This document shows positions 25,905-36,300 of a stretch of DNA of 64,000 bases, piece by piece; positions within the stretch are counted from its first letter, which is position 1; each line of letters begins with the position of its first letter. The stretch is from Chrysomallon squamiferum (Eukaryota; Mollusca; Gastropoda; Neomphalida; Peltospiridae): NCBI GenBank assembly GCA_012295275.1, contig CM022671.1:2505386-2569385 (forward strand), given 5' to 3'. The notes under the pieces were generated by a model. That model was not told where the DNA came from. It made no database searches and worked only from the letters and a program-made list of their open reading frames with translations. The translations under genes were made by a program, and so were the position numbers.

Positions 25905-26450
25905 TGTGTTAGCGTGCATTCTGTCTCTTGCGTTTGTATGTGTTGTGTATATGTTGTAATGTTATGCTGTAACACTACATGTATTCCTGTAAATTCGTGT
26001 AAATTCAGTGTTACAGCTGTATTAGCATGAATTCTGTTTGTAGTTACTCTGCTGCAGCTGTATTTGTGTTATGTCTCATGTTATGTTTATTAGTTGTTTA
26101 TATTAGTTGTAACTACACCCTTAAAACCATATTTTTTATCTTTTGTGTTACTATTTACACTGTATAAGTAATTACAATTTGAACATTTTTTGTTTGTTTA
26201 GCTTTATTGTGTGCGTGTGTGAGTGTTCATCTTCAGAGTTTTTTACCCTCTTTTGGGGGGGGGGTTGTTGTTTCTGTTGTCCTTTTGTTTGTTTTGTTTA
26301 AAATATTTTATCAGTCTGTTATAATTGTATATCTGCTATTCTAAATTAGATCTCTTTTATCATAATTGCATTTGTATTAGTTTAAATTCTGTACATTCCC
26401 GATTGTATTTATATCTATGTAAATATCTTTCTATTCATCTAAAATTCGTG
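25905..26450. repeat. Diverged tandem repeat, second block of the 24.0-kb array
   Basis: Phrases such as GTGTTAGCGTGCATTCTGTC and TGTAAATTCAGTGTTACAGC match the monomer at 24005-24590. The two blocks are split by about 1.3 kb of unrelated sequence that contains the MITE-like element. Confidence 0.55.
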
Positions 26451-26928
26451 TTACAAATTTTCTTTTGTTAGTATTTATGCAAGTTAACTGGAATTCAAAG
26501 ATATGACCGAGAATCTCTGGGATGGGTAAACGTAAGTCGCAGTAGGTTACTAAACCTAAATTCAGATATCTGACAGTCATCGAAATGGATAACGTAATTT
26601 GCAGTACGTTACCAACCTAAAAATAAATAAGGTGTAATTAGCAATTAACGATCGACATAAGGCCGAATTATTTCAAGAGAAACCATTCAAGACACTCTTG
26701 TGTTTCTCGTTGTTAGATGCTTCTCGCATCTTATACAAGCATGAGAAGCTCATAATTTGATAATATCAGTTGCATTACAAGGTCTAGAAATAATAAGCTA
26801 CAGCTGGATTACCTAAGTTTCAGTACGTTAAACGGTTCAGAGATAACAATCTAAATATATTATTGTGTTACAGAGTAATTTTCAAAAAGAAAGCAAGCAT
26901 AAATTATTTAGATAACCTCCTTCTACAC

Positions 26929-27113
26929 CTGCAGTAGATCGTTTGCATCCATATTATCACGCAGACTTTTTAACAGATTACTGGTCTTGAAAACTGAACT
27001 CATGGGATTCGACGTCATGCGCAAAATAGAAAAACGACGCCCACATGTACGCATGTTACGTCTGCGTTTGCCAAGACTATACTGATAAGGTAAACGCATG
27101 TCAAAAAACATAT
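26929..27113 (-). CDS. Possible internal exon, minus strand, with a GKRRR cleavage-like site
   Basis: On the minus strand the acceptor is strong (a long pyrimidine tract ending CCCCCTCTGACAG) and the exon ends CTGCAG|GTGTAG. It is open for 61 codons, in a patch richer in CpG than its surroundings. The frame contains LPYQYSLGKRRR; Gly before a basic cluster is the usual amidation and cleavage signal in neuropeptide precursors. There is no known neuropeptide match, and no signal-peptide exon was found upstream (27.1-29 kb). Confidence 0.3.
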
Positions 27114-27245
27114 CTGTCAGAGGGGGAGTGATAACCAAAATGGGAAGAGAGAAACAGAAAATAAATTAAACAGATTAGTCGTAACATCATCCCAACAAAA
27201 AATCATGTTTAATCATTTATCTAGCTGAAGAACAGAGTCGGATCC

Positions 27246-27314
27246 TTGCAGTTGACTAAGGGCGGACCCAAGGTTGTATAAAGAGGGGTGAACGTGTATA
27301 AAGAGGGGTGAACG
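27246..27314. mobile_element. hAT-like end fragment with 20-bp tandem duplication
   Basis: AAGGGCGGACCCAAGG resembles the same kind of terminus as at 25497. It is followed by two exact copies of TGTATAAAGAGGGGTGAACG (27275-27294, 27295-27314). No second end was found. Confidence 0.35.
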
Positions 27315-27319
27315 TGACA

Positions 27320-28740
27320 AAAGAATGACTATAAAACACAACTTTGCATTTGGAAAAGACAAAGGAAGATAACTAAAAAAAAAAAAAAAAAATTAACATT
27401 GCTGTTTTAATTTAATATGAAGGTAATGTCACGCAGTTTTTAAGTAATATAATGGTTGCATATATTTAAAAAAACAAAATAATTCCAATCAAATATTTAT
27501 ATAAATTTATGACGTAGGGAAACAGAAAAATTCTAATCCATTGTTTGACATCATCTTTTAAAAACAAAATAATTTGACAACAGTAAGAACGGTCATTTAA
27601 ATTCCAGACGTCGAGGTGTAAGCATGTCTGTCACAAACAACTGCCGCTGAAATCCTAAATCATATCTACATGTTGTTAAAGATTATCAAATTGTTATTAG
27701 GGAGAAAACACTATTTAAGACATTTTATTGTTTGAATAATGGAACACTTACAAATTTCGTCAGTTACTTGCGTAAATCGTTACGGAAAGTGAAACAGAAA
27801 AATAAGCGATCAAAGGGACAACTTTCAGATGTATGTCCACTCAGAACGAAGCACCACTGGCGACGGACCTGGAATGTGGAAACAAAGAAGAAAGCTAGAG
27901 GCATAAATGATATGCTCATCCCATTTTCGCCATGACAACCAGAATGGATCAACGACAGGTCGCGCGCTAAACAATCTTCCTAACAACCAGCCTTGAACTT
28001 ACGTAAACAGACAGATGTAAAGAGAAAGGGGGAAGAGGGAGCGTGATAGAGAAAGAAAGAGAGATGCATACATACATGATACCTACATAAATACACTCAC
28101 ACATACACACGCACACACACACACACATATATAAACAAAAAAAAAGCAAAAGACAAATAAACAAACGGACGTACATACACGCAAGTACAAATAGAAACCT
28201 GTAATGTACAAAATACGCAAACACTTAAATATACCCAGAGACACAAACGTACATATATGTGCAGAAAAACATATACGCATAAAACAAATATACAAACAAG
28301 CACAAACACACAAACCCATGTACAGATGATATACATGTATTCACGAACATGGGTACACATATACATAATCATACATGCAGATATTAATGTGCATACATAC
28401 ATACTGACAAACTATACATTAAATTACACGTACATAAGCACAAACTCACTATTACATACATATACAGTACAGACGCACACTCACACAAGTAGAAACACAT
28501 AAAAATGTTAAATAAAGGTATGTAAATATACGTAGACAGACACCTATAAAAACCATACGCCCGCGCACACACACACGCACATAGACTCTCCTTTCTTAAC
28601 GCAATCGGATATTTTATGTTTTTCACTTGATCCAGTTACACATCTAAAATGTCATATAATCCACTACTAATTTTAATTTTCATTTGATCCAACCGTATTT
28701 TAATCCGTATTTCTGTCCTCCTTTTCTTACAGTAGTTATA
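27320..28740. other. Intergenic, no supported gene
   Basis: Poly-A (about 27376), then overlapping frames on both strands at 27732-27952 with no recognisable domain, then a CA/TA-rich region with many ACAT-type repeats (28070-28600). Nothing coding is supported. Confidence 0.5.
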
Positions 28741-28751
28741 GCAGTGGCAAA

Positions 28752-28752
28752 T

Positions 28753-28796
<44 letters not shown>

Positions 28797-28800
28797 TAGT
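28752..28800. repeat. Compound microsatellite (AGC)n(AGT)n
   Basis: AGC units change to AGT units. Confidence 0.9.
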
Positions 28801-28866
28801 TGTAGCAGTAGTACATGATAATAATAATAATAAAAAGATGCTGGCAATAAAGATTTTTTGTGGTAT

Positions 28867-28867
28867 G

Positions 28868-28924
<57 letters not shown>
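28867..28924. repeat. (AAT)n microsatellite
   Basis: About 19 AAT units. Confidence 0.95.
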
Positions 28925-28928
<4 letters not shown>

Positions 28929-29574
28929 CTGGAAAATTAATCTAGCCTTAATCAAATTTGTAATAATCAAAATTATTAGCAGTGCACACGTCAATGTTAA
29001 ATTTTAAAAATAACATTAGAAATTACCATTCAGTATTAAACACACCAAAAAAAGTATAAACAGATATCACTTTTTAATTTTTATAAAAGTAATTATCGTT
29101 TAGTTCTTCGAAGGTTAGTATTCACTACTCTAAATAAATTTGTACATTTGAACAATGAATATTCAATATTCAATACGTATTTAATATGTATAATAGCACC
29201 AGATACAGGTAGCTAAGCCTAATTAATCCACGTATGTAATACTTGATATAATATCGACATTTACCACATCATTATGTTGCCCGTATCTTCCAAAAGACGT
29301 CAGATTAGTTTAATATCTCTCCGTCAATCAGTGCGCCATATATAACCAAGAATTCAATAGACTGATAAAGTCTGCTAGCTTTTGTCTCAGTCACTGAATA
29401 TTCAAATCCATTTAGCAATTAGAGTTTTGCATTGTCTGTGTATCTGTTATCGATACATTAAAAAAAAAACGAAACCGCACTAAACGCAATATAATTAGCC
29501 ATTATCATTTATGTACCTACATTTTTTCATTTTTTTTTCTTTCTTTTCTTCTTCTTCTTCTTCTTCTTCTTCTT

Positions 29575-29605
<31 letters not shown>

Positions 29606-30885
29606 TTATTATTATTATTATTATTATTATTTTAATCTTACAAAAACGGAAATATCTGATTACATACATACATGTGTAACTATGGCAACCATAAACGAAT
29701 TTAAAAAAAATAATAATAATAAAAAATAAAAAGCGACTTTAAAAATCTATAGTAAACACTATTATTTCGGTTAAGCTTTGCAGGTCAGTCGAAAATCGTT
29801 TAATTTTTTTAAGGAATAAATCGTTGGAATATGATGTGCACAGTCTAATCCCAGCAGATCACTGAAGTTATTAAAGTATAAAATAAACTAATTGATAGTA
29901 TTACTCACAAAACTGTATATGAGTAACGTTAAATATGACAGACATGGGCTTGGCCATTTTGGCAGCGATGGAGCTTATCAACATCTCTGTGCTTCGTATG
30001 CATTTCCTATTTGTTCATAGTTGTATCTCTTAGCTCTTCTTATAGTTAAGCAATAAATCATTTTTAAAAGACTGTGAAATAATACCTGGGTACAATTTGA
30101 AATTAATGATTTTTAGCGTGTTAAGCATACGCTCGACCAGTGAGTGTAATCCCTTTAATTATAAAATACCTTCTAAAGATGAAAAGGAAATTCGATTAAT
30201 CAGTATATTTTTAAGAGCTAATCAAAAACGTTACATTGTGTTATATTCAGTTTACAGTATTTTCCAGATGACAATGACAGTTTAATTATTTAAAAATAAA
30301 AATAAACGATTAATGACAGTATAACATAATTCTAGCCACACATCAGATTCACTATTGAAATAATATTACAACAATGAAAGTTCAGAAATAATCAATTTGA
30401 GATAACAGGAATAATTACCAGAAATAATAATAAAAAAATAACCATGTTGTGACACATGAAACGATAAGAAGAAAAAAAACCATCCAGTGAAAATTAATAA
30501 AAAAACAAGTCTATTGTGATGTCATCAAAATAATTACAGAATTTAAAAACAGAATCGATAATAAAAATAAATACGTAGTGATATTATCAAAATAAATACC
30601 AGAACTAATTTTAAGTGTAATAAATTTTTGATGACATCGGAATGACAGCCTCAGGATGGCTGTAGAAAATAGCATACAATTATTGTCAATTCTGGCAAAA
30701 AACGTATTTTTTCCAGTCAGACTACAAAATACAGAAAACGTGTAACACTGTTATTTTAACAGCGTTGCTGTGCCCTAACGAAAACAGTTTTAAAACACAG
30801 GTCTCTTGATAAATATATCTGTTTCGATGAAAGTGTGTATTTAGTTATCTGTTGCATGTTCTGATGCCTAGCTGGAAGGGTAAAA
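28925..30885. other. Intergenic, no supported gene
   Basis: Only a TTC/ATT compound microsatellite (29549-29632) and AT-rich sequence. A 32-codon ATG frame at about 29936 with a hydrophobic stretch and small frames near 30097 lack splice or family support. Confidence 0.5.
29549..29632. repeat. Compound microsatellite (TTC)n(ATT)n
   Basis: TTC units to about 29604, then ATT units. Confidence 0.95.
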
Positions 30886-30888
30886 GTA

Positions 30889-31062
30889 TGCATGTATGTA
30901 TGTATGTATGTATGTATGTATGTATGTATGTATGTATGTATGTATGTATGTATGTATGTATGTATGTATGTATGTATGTATTATGAATGTATGTATCTAT
31001 GTATGTATGTATGTATGTATGTATGTATCTATGTATGTATGTATGTATGTATGTATGCATGT
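30889..31062. repeat. (GTAT)n microsatellite
   Basis: About 40 GTAT units with a few point changes. Confidence 0.95.
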
Positions 31063-31818
31063 GTGTCTGTGTGTGTGTATTACGTATGTATTTAGGAATG
31101 TTTGTATATGTATGAATGCATACTGAAGACACTATAATTTGTAAATGATGCTAAGGATGTTAAATGTTTTCTTTGTCTTTTAATTCTCAGTCATTTCCAG
31201 TTCAATAGTGGAGATTTCCTCATTGATTTTTATGTCACCTCATTCAGGCGACACAGACGTTCGCAAATTGACTCTTATTAGACAAAGCTGAAACTTGAAT
31301 GACACTGTGTATGAAACCTACCATTCAATCACATTTATATTTAAAAGTGCATTCTGCGGTCAAGGTGCCAGAAAATTGCAGAGTTCTGTCCAGTGCTGTT
31401 CTATAATGATAAGGAACCGATGGTTATCTACTGGACTATCAGACTTCAGTGATTATGAGTATTTCATTTTGTCAAATTGTGGTGATGGCTTTCCAATAAA
31501 AGGCGAGATAAAATGATTAAAAATAGAATTCCTCTTTAACGAGTAATTTTGAGACGAAGAAATCTTCAGTAATTTTTCTGATGTCTTCTTATTGCCAGAC
31601 ATTCAGTCTACATTGTTTTGTTTATTAGAATCCATGTACACTAAATTGTAGTTGCCAGACAAATTAGTTGATCGAGAAACATTAGGAGAGTTCCGAGAAG
31701 GGAAATAATTCTGAGAAAAATATGTGAAATGATTTTGGTGAAATGTTCTTGAAATTACTTTGAATTAAGTAAGGCTGAACAGTGGCTGAATACTAAATAT
31801 GTTGGATAACTTATTTAA

Positions 31819-31820
<2 letters not shown>

Positions 31821-31888
<68 letters not shown>
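31821..31888. repeat. (GA)n microsatellite
   Basis: About 33 GA units, directly abutting the dispersed repeat copy that starts at 31889. Confidence 0.95.
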
Positions 31889-31889
<1 letters not shown>

Positions 31890-32075
31890 GACAATCTGAA
31901 ATTAGACAAAAAACCTAAAACGACTGCTGCTAAACAGGAAACGTATGTGTATGCATACAGACCTATGTCTGACTGAGTTAATAAAAAATACACTATGTCA
32001 CAACAAAAATAGAAAGGTTCTGTAACAGTTCGAGCATTACTTAACGTAAGTAGTAAAAATAGTGAAAAAGGAAAC
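31889..32075 (+). mobile_element. Dispersed repeat copy 1 (SINE-like body)
   Basis: About 170 bases align with 33239-33405: CAATCTGAAATTAGACAAAA, GACTGCTGC, TATGTCTGA, CACAACA.AAATAGAAA and TCGAGCATTA occur in the same order with scattered changes. Copy 1 lacks the tRNA-like head of copy 2 and begins at the GA tract. Confidence 0.8.
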
Positions 32076-33189
32076 TATATCGCCTTCTCTTTATTTGTTT
32101 TGAGTGTGTTTATCTGTGGAAATCAGTCCACACATAAGCACTTCGCCATAACGAAACATAATATGCGATTTCGCGCGGGTTTTATGGATAAAGCAAAGCA
32201 GCGAATAAATTCTGTAGCGTGCGAGTTTTATCTTTGTGCCAGTAACTGCAATACGGTTTTTGCCTTAAAACCCGCAGAGAACACTGAAATATAAATAGAT
32301 ACAAATCTGAAAATAGTACTAAATACATCATTTGCAGCATTCTAGATTACCCAGTTATCTTTTTTTTTTTTTTTTTTTTTTTACTCATTGACAATTTATA
32401 ATTTATGTGAAAAACCGTAGCCAGTTCAGTTCACTTTGTTTCATTATGGTATTTCTGTCATTTATTTATACTTGTCTGTGCATGCGTGTGTGTTTGTGTG
32501 TCTGAGTGTGTGTGTGTGTATGTGTGTATGTGTGTGTGTGTTTGTGTGTGTATAACTGCTTGTTTACACACATAATATATATTCTGTGATGGCTATTGAC
32601 AGACTTTGTGAAACTTCATATTAATAACATAATATTATGTACAAACTATGACTGCATCGTAAATTAATGACGTTAAATCCTTTTTACATTAATTATTTTT
32701 ATTACCTTTTTTTAATAATGCATTACTAAGCATAAATTGGTACATACAAAAATGAACACCAAAAAAATGTGAAAGAAAAAGTTTGAAAAAAAGAGGATTT
32801 TTTTAAGGGGTGGACTGTTTCTTCTTTCTTTCTTTCTTTCTTTCTTCTTCTTTTTGGGGGGTTATTGTTGTTGTTTGTGAAAAAAAAAATTATTATCCTG
32901 CAAATTATCACAAAATAATTCATTCCTTTAAAACAGTATTTAACTTGAAGCGTTTGTTTTTGTATTAAAAAAAACCTAAATTTTAGCTATTCTAGTACTG
33001 TACTGCAAGTCCGAATTGGTGTAAGTAAAGATTTTTATCAGCGTTTTGCTGAAGTCAGTTTATTTACTGACAGTTAACACAGAGGTTCTGTTGAACGACC
33101 GATATGATAAGAATTGAAACAAGAAAAGCGTTCTAAACTGAGAGACAGGCAATCAATAAAGAAATGCTAGATGCCAGGCCAATATGTTA

Positions 33190-33405
33190 GATTTGTCTGG
33201 GCCGTAGTTCAGTTATTTGAGTTCTGGGCTAAGGCGTTGTCAATCTGAAATTAGACAAAAATAATTTAAATGACTGCTGCAGGTCAGGGAACTGAAGAGT
33301 ATACAGACGTATGTCTGAATGACTTCATAAAACGAACTACCACAACACAAATAGAAAAGTTTTCAAACAGATCGAGCATTAGCTAACATCTGTAGTAAGA
33401 ACGGA
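33190..33405 (+). mobile_element. Dispersed repeat copy 2, tRNA-derived SINE with head
   Basis: The body at 33239-33405 matches copy 1. In front of it, GGGCCGTAGTTCAGTTATTT is tRNA-like with a near-consensus box A (TAGTTCAGTTA). A closely similar head (ATAGTTCAATTATTTTAGTT) starts at about 33412, so two such elements lie head to tail. Confidence 0.6.
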
Positions 33406-33411
33406 GAATAG

Positions 33412-33625
33412 TTCAATTATTTTAGTTCTTCTACGGCATTATATTTCTCAGCATCGGTGCTCCCCGGTAACTACTTTGTGTTCCATCCACTGCCTACATC
33501 AACAACTATGATATATTTTTTCATGTCTATGGCTGGGTTATATAAGAGCCCACTTGCTATAAATATGTAATATGGCACAAAGGTTGACGGCAGCTAGTCT
33601 CCTCTCTCATAATTTAAGATCGTTA
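33412..33625 (+). mobile_element. SINE copy with tRNA-like head and mollusc-type core
   Basis: After the tRNA-like head come TATTTCTC, GGGTTATATAAGAGCCCAC and TTGCTATAAATATG, then CCTCTCTCA. This is the order of the core of the mollusc SINE recalled from memory and also seen at 35970 and 61386, in a more diverged form. Confidence 0.5.
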
Positions 33626-34195
33626 TCAAAGAATGTTTTACTAACTCATAAATCTCATCTTTTTCGGGGATTTCTGTGACTTGAAAACTTTATTGTTAGC
33701 AAAGATTAGTCAAATGATTTAAAAAATCAGATGAAATTAATGAATATGTGTTTTTAACTTAATATGCATACCAATGTCGATGTTGTTTAAAAAAAAGCTT
33801 AAAATAATAACATGATTTAAAAAAAAAGTGTAAATGCCTCACTGAAATAAATTAATGATTGGCAAATTCGATGTCTGAACCAGTGATTATCTCGGTAGAA
33901 CATTATTTTGTTTTAGTATTATCAAAAAGACTTTGACTGCCATTTAATTTGTTTTATAGTGAATTAGCGTGATTGTCGCTAAGCCTGGTTATACCACTGT
34001 CTGGCTGTCTATTTATTTAAATGTTTTTAAACATACATCATAATAAATCTTATTTAAAAGATAAAAGTTATTTCTTTTTTCAGTTTTGTTTCGTGGAGTA
34101 TATTAATAATTTTTAAAACTGCTATCAATAAATAAAAAAGCGTTAAATTTGTTTCTGTGAGAAAATGATAGTATGAGTAAATAATGTGCGTGTTT

Positions 34196-34200
<5 letters not shown>

Positions 34201-34281
<81 letters not shown>
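34201..34281. repeat. (AG)n microsatellite
   Basis: About 40 AG units. Confidence 0.97.
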
Positions 34282-34284
<3 letters not shown>

Positions 34285-34406
34285 ATTATTGCAACTCATC
34301 AAAAATTATCGGAAGAGTTATCTTTCTTTACATTGTTATAAAACTATCAGCACTCGCATTAATTAAATTTTCCTGACTCAGTTTGTTTGGAATTTGTGCA
34401 AGAACA

Positions 34407-34461
<55 letters not shown>
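34407..34461. repeat. (AAT)n microsatellite
   Basis: About 18 AAT units. Confidence 0.95.
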
Positions 34462-34929
34462 TAAAATAAAAACAAAAATAACGTAAAAGATATGATTTAA
34501 CACAGATTGAAAAAGAAGAAGATGAAGAGAAAAAAGAAAGAGAAATGTCTTCCATTCTTTACGCTTACCTTTATTCTTATCTTAATATCTCAAATCGTAT
34601 TAACAGATGCCTCGTAGTCGTTCTCCTTATAATTATAATGTAGAATAATTTACCCTTAACTTTTCCTTTTTAAATTATAATTTGTTAATACAATATAAAT
34701 AAATAGATATAAAGTATCAAAATCTCCACACACAAATGTATATTTTGCGTATTCAGTGAAACAGATCGGCTACCTGAATGATGGTCAGACAAAATACCAA
34801 ATATTTAAGTAAGTAAATAAATAAATAAACAAATAAATGAATATCGAAATTACAGTTTGTACATCCTTTGCCTTTTGTAAGCTGTTACATATTTAACCCA
34901 AAATGCAGTAAGAAGCAGAATGAAATATG

Positions 34930-34971
<42 letters not shown>

Positions 34972-35969
34972 CACGTGACCTCCAGTAACCAATACAAATG
35001 ACGTACATAAATGTTATTGTTCTATTACTATTAACATATGGTGGGGTTTTACACCACTGTAAAGGATGTAGAATCAGAGTTACTTACCTTGGAAATTATC
35101 ATTAAGTGGCAGTGATTATTATGATCTCATTATCTGCATAATTTTGTTTATTTCGTTAAAGGCTTTTTGCCTTGCGAAATGGAAATAACATGGTAACGTT
35201 ATCATTTATTGTTCTGCCTTCGTCACAAAGTATACTTTTTCTGCATTTTTAATTTATTATAATATATGTTTGTGACATTCATGTAACAACTTTGGCCAGC
35301 AGCTGAGCATTGAAAGAACTAGGTTGCTTTTCTCGTACGGTATCGCTATATCAGTATATGATATGACATATTTATAATAAAAAGATATTATTTGAGTCTG
35401 ATTTAGGTGGTATAACCTAATTATTTACATTTTCTTACTATCACGTAAACAGCATATTATGTTTGTTCCTGATCTTAAGCAAACAATACCACGACATATT
35501 AACTTTAATGAATTAATTGGTTCTTTCTTCTGATAAACACTAAAACTGTTTGGATGTTGTTGTTTTTTCAATAAAAATAAAGAGAAGATGACCAGGAAAT
35601 CTTTTTCCTCTGCTTCGTTAAATTTCCAAGTCATACCACAACTTCTTCATTATTTTTGTGCTTGGTGTTTATTGGAAGTAAACAATAAGACTTATGACTT
35701 ATCGTTAAGCAATTTGTTTTTATTAACCGTAGTCGTATTTGACTCTTAGTATTGTTATTATTAATTTATATATTGTGTTTTATTAGGAGACTATTTAGCA
35801 TTACTGTTACGAAAACAAAATTTGTAATTAAAGTCAGAGAAACATTAATTGCAGTTACAAGAAAACCATCATTGAAAGAAACCTATTTGTAATGTGTTAT
35901 TAGTCAGAATTTTGAATTATGTGGTATTTCAAACAATCTGTAACAAAATACTTAGACCATTAAAATGAG
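34462..35969. other. Intergenic upstream of BICDL
   Basis: A short GA run (34934-34968) is followed by CACGTGAC, an E-box of the USF/TFE type (about 34972). The 69-codon minus-strand frame at 35425-35634 is unrecognised. Nothing else is supported. Confidence 0.45.
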
Positions 35970-36205
35970 AGGGTAAGATATTTCTGTCCCAGAATGAGTC
36001 CCGCAACTGGTTTATCAAAAGCAAAATTTGCTGTGCCATTCAACATAATCAGAGGTACATATAAAAGGTCCCTTGTTGCTAATTAAAAAAGAATAGCCCA
36101 TCACATTGTGACATTAAGCAGTTTTTATGGTCGATAACACAGCTTAAGTTTGCTTAACCATATATCATTATATGGCAACATATAACCATAGATTAAGTTA
36201 TATGA
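35970..36205 (+). mobile_element. SINE copy just upstream of BICDL coding start
   Basis: TATTTCTGTCCCAG, AACTGGTTTATCAAAA, TACATATAAAAGGTCCCTTG, TTGCTAATTAAAAAAGAATA, GCCCATCAC, CTTAACCATATATC and ATATAACCATA match in order the core and tail of a SINE widespread in mollusc genomes, recalled from memory. It is diverged but nearly full over 230 bases and ends about 95 bases before the BICDL ATG. Confidence 0.7.
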
Positions 36206-36263
36206 TTTTTTTAAATTTTTTCCCTTGAAGGTAACTAGTGAAGACTAGACCAATAATATTAAC

Positions 36264-36283
36264 ATGAACATCTAATGAACTAA
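36264..36283 (+). promoter_or_regulatory. Two overlapping minimal uORFs in BICDL leader
   Basis: ATG-AAC-ATC-TAA (36264-36275) overlaps ATG-AAC-TAA (36275-36283) through TAATG, and the main ATG follows 17 bases later. If this is within the mRNA leader they could dampen initiation at 36301. An AAG acceptor-like site at about 36230 leaves open a 5' UTR intron. Confidence 0.4.
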
Positions 36284-36300
36284 ACACTCAAAACATCACC

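Noticed and set aside
30845-31132. Tyr-Val-Cys-Met and Thr-Tyr-Ile-His repeat proteins
   Set aside because: Both are translations of the GTAT microsatellite.
31200-31516. About 107 codons in one frame with a single internal stop
   Set aside because: No recognisable transposon or host domain; the frame could be a decayed gene, but nothing confirms it.
35425-35634. 69-codon minus-strand ATG frame upstream of BICDL
   Set aside because: No domain, no splice partners and no promoter signal; length within chance for the number of frames scanned.
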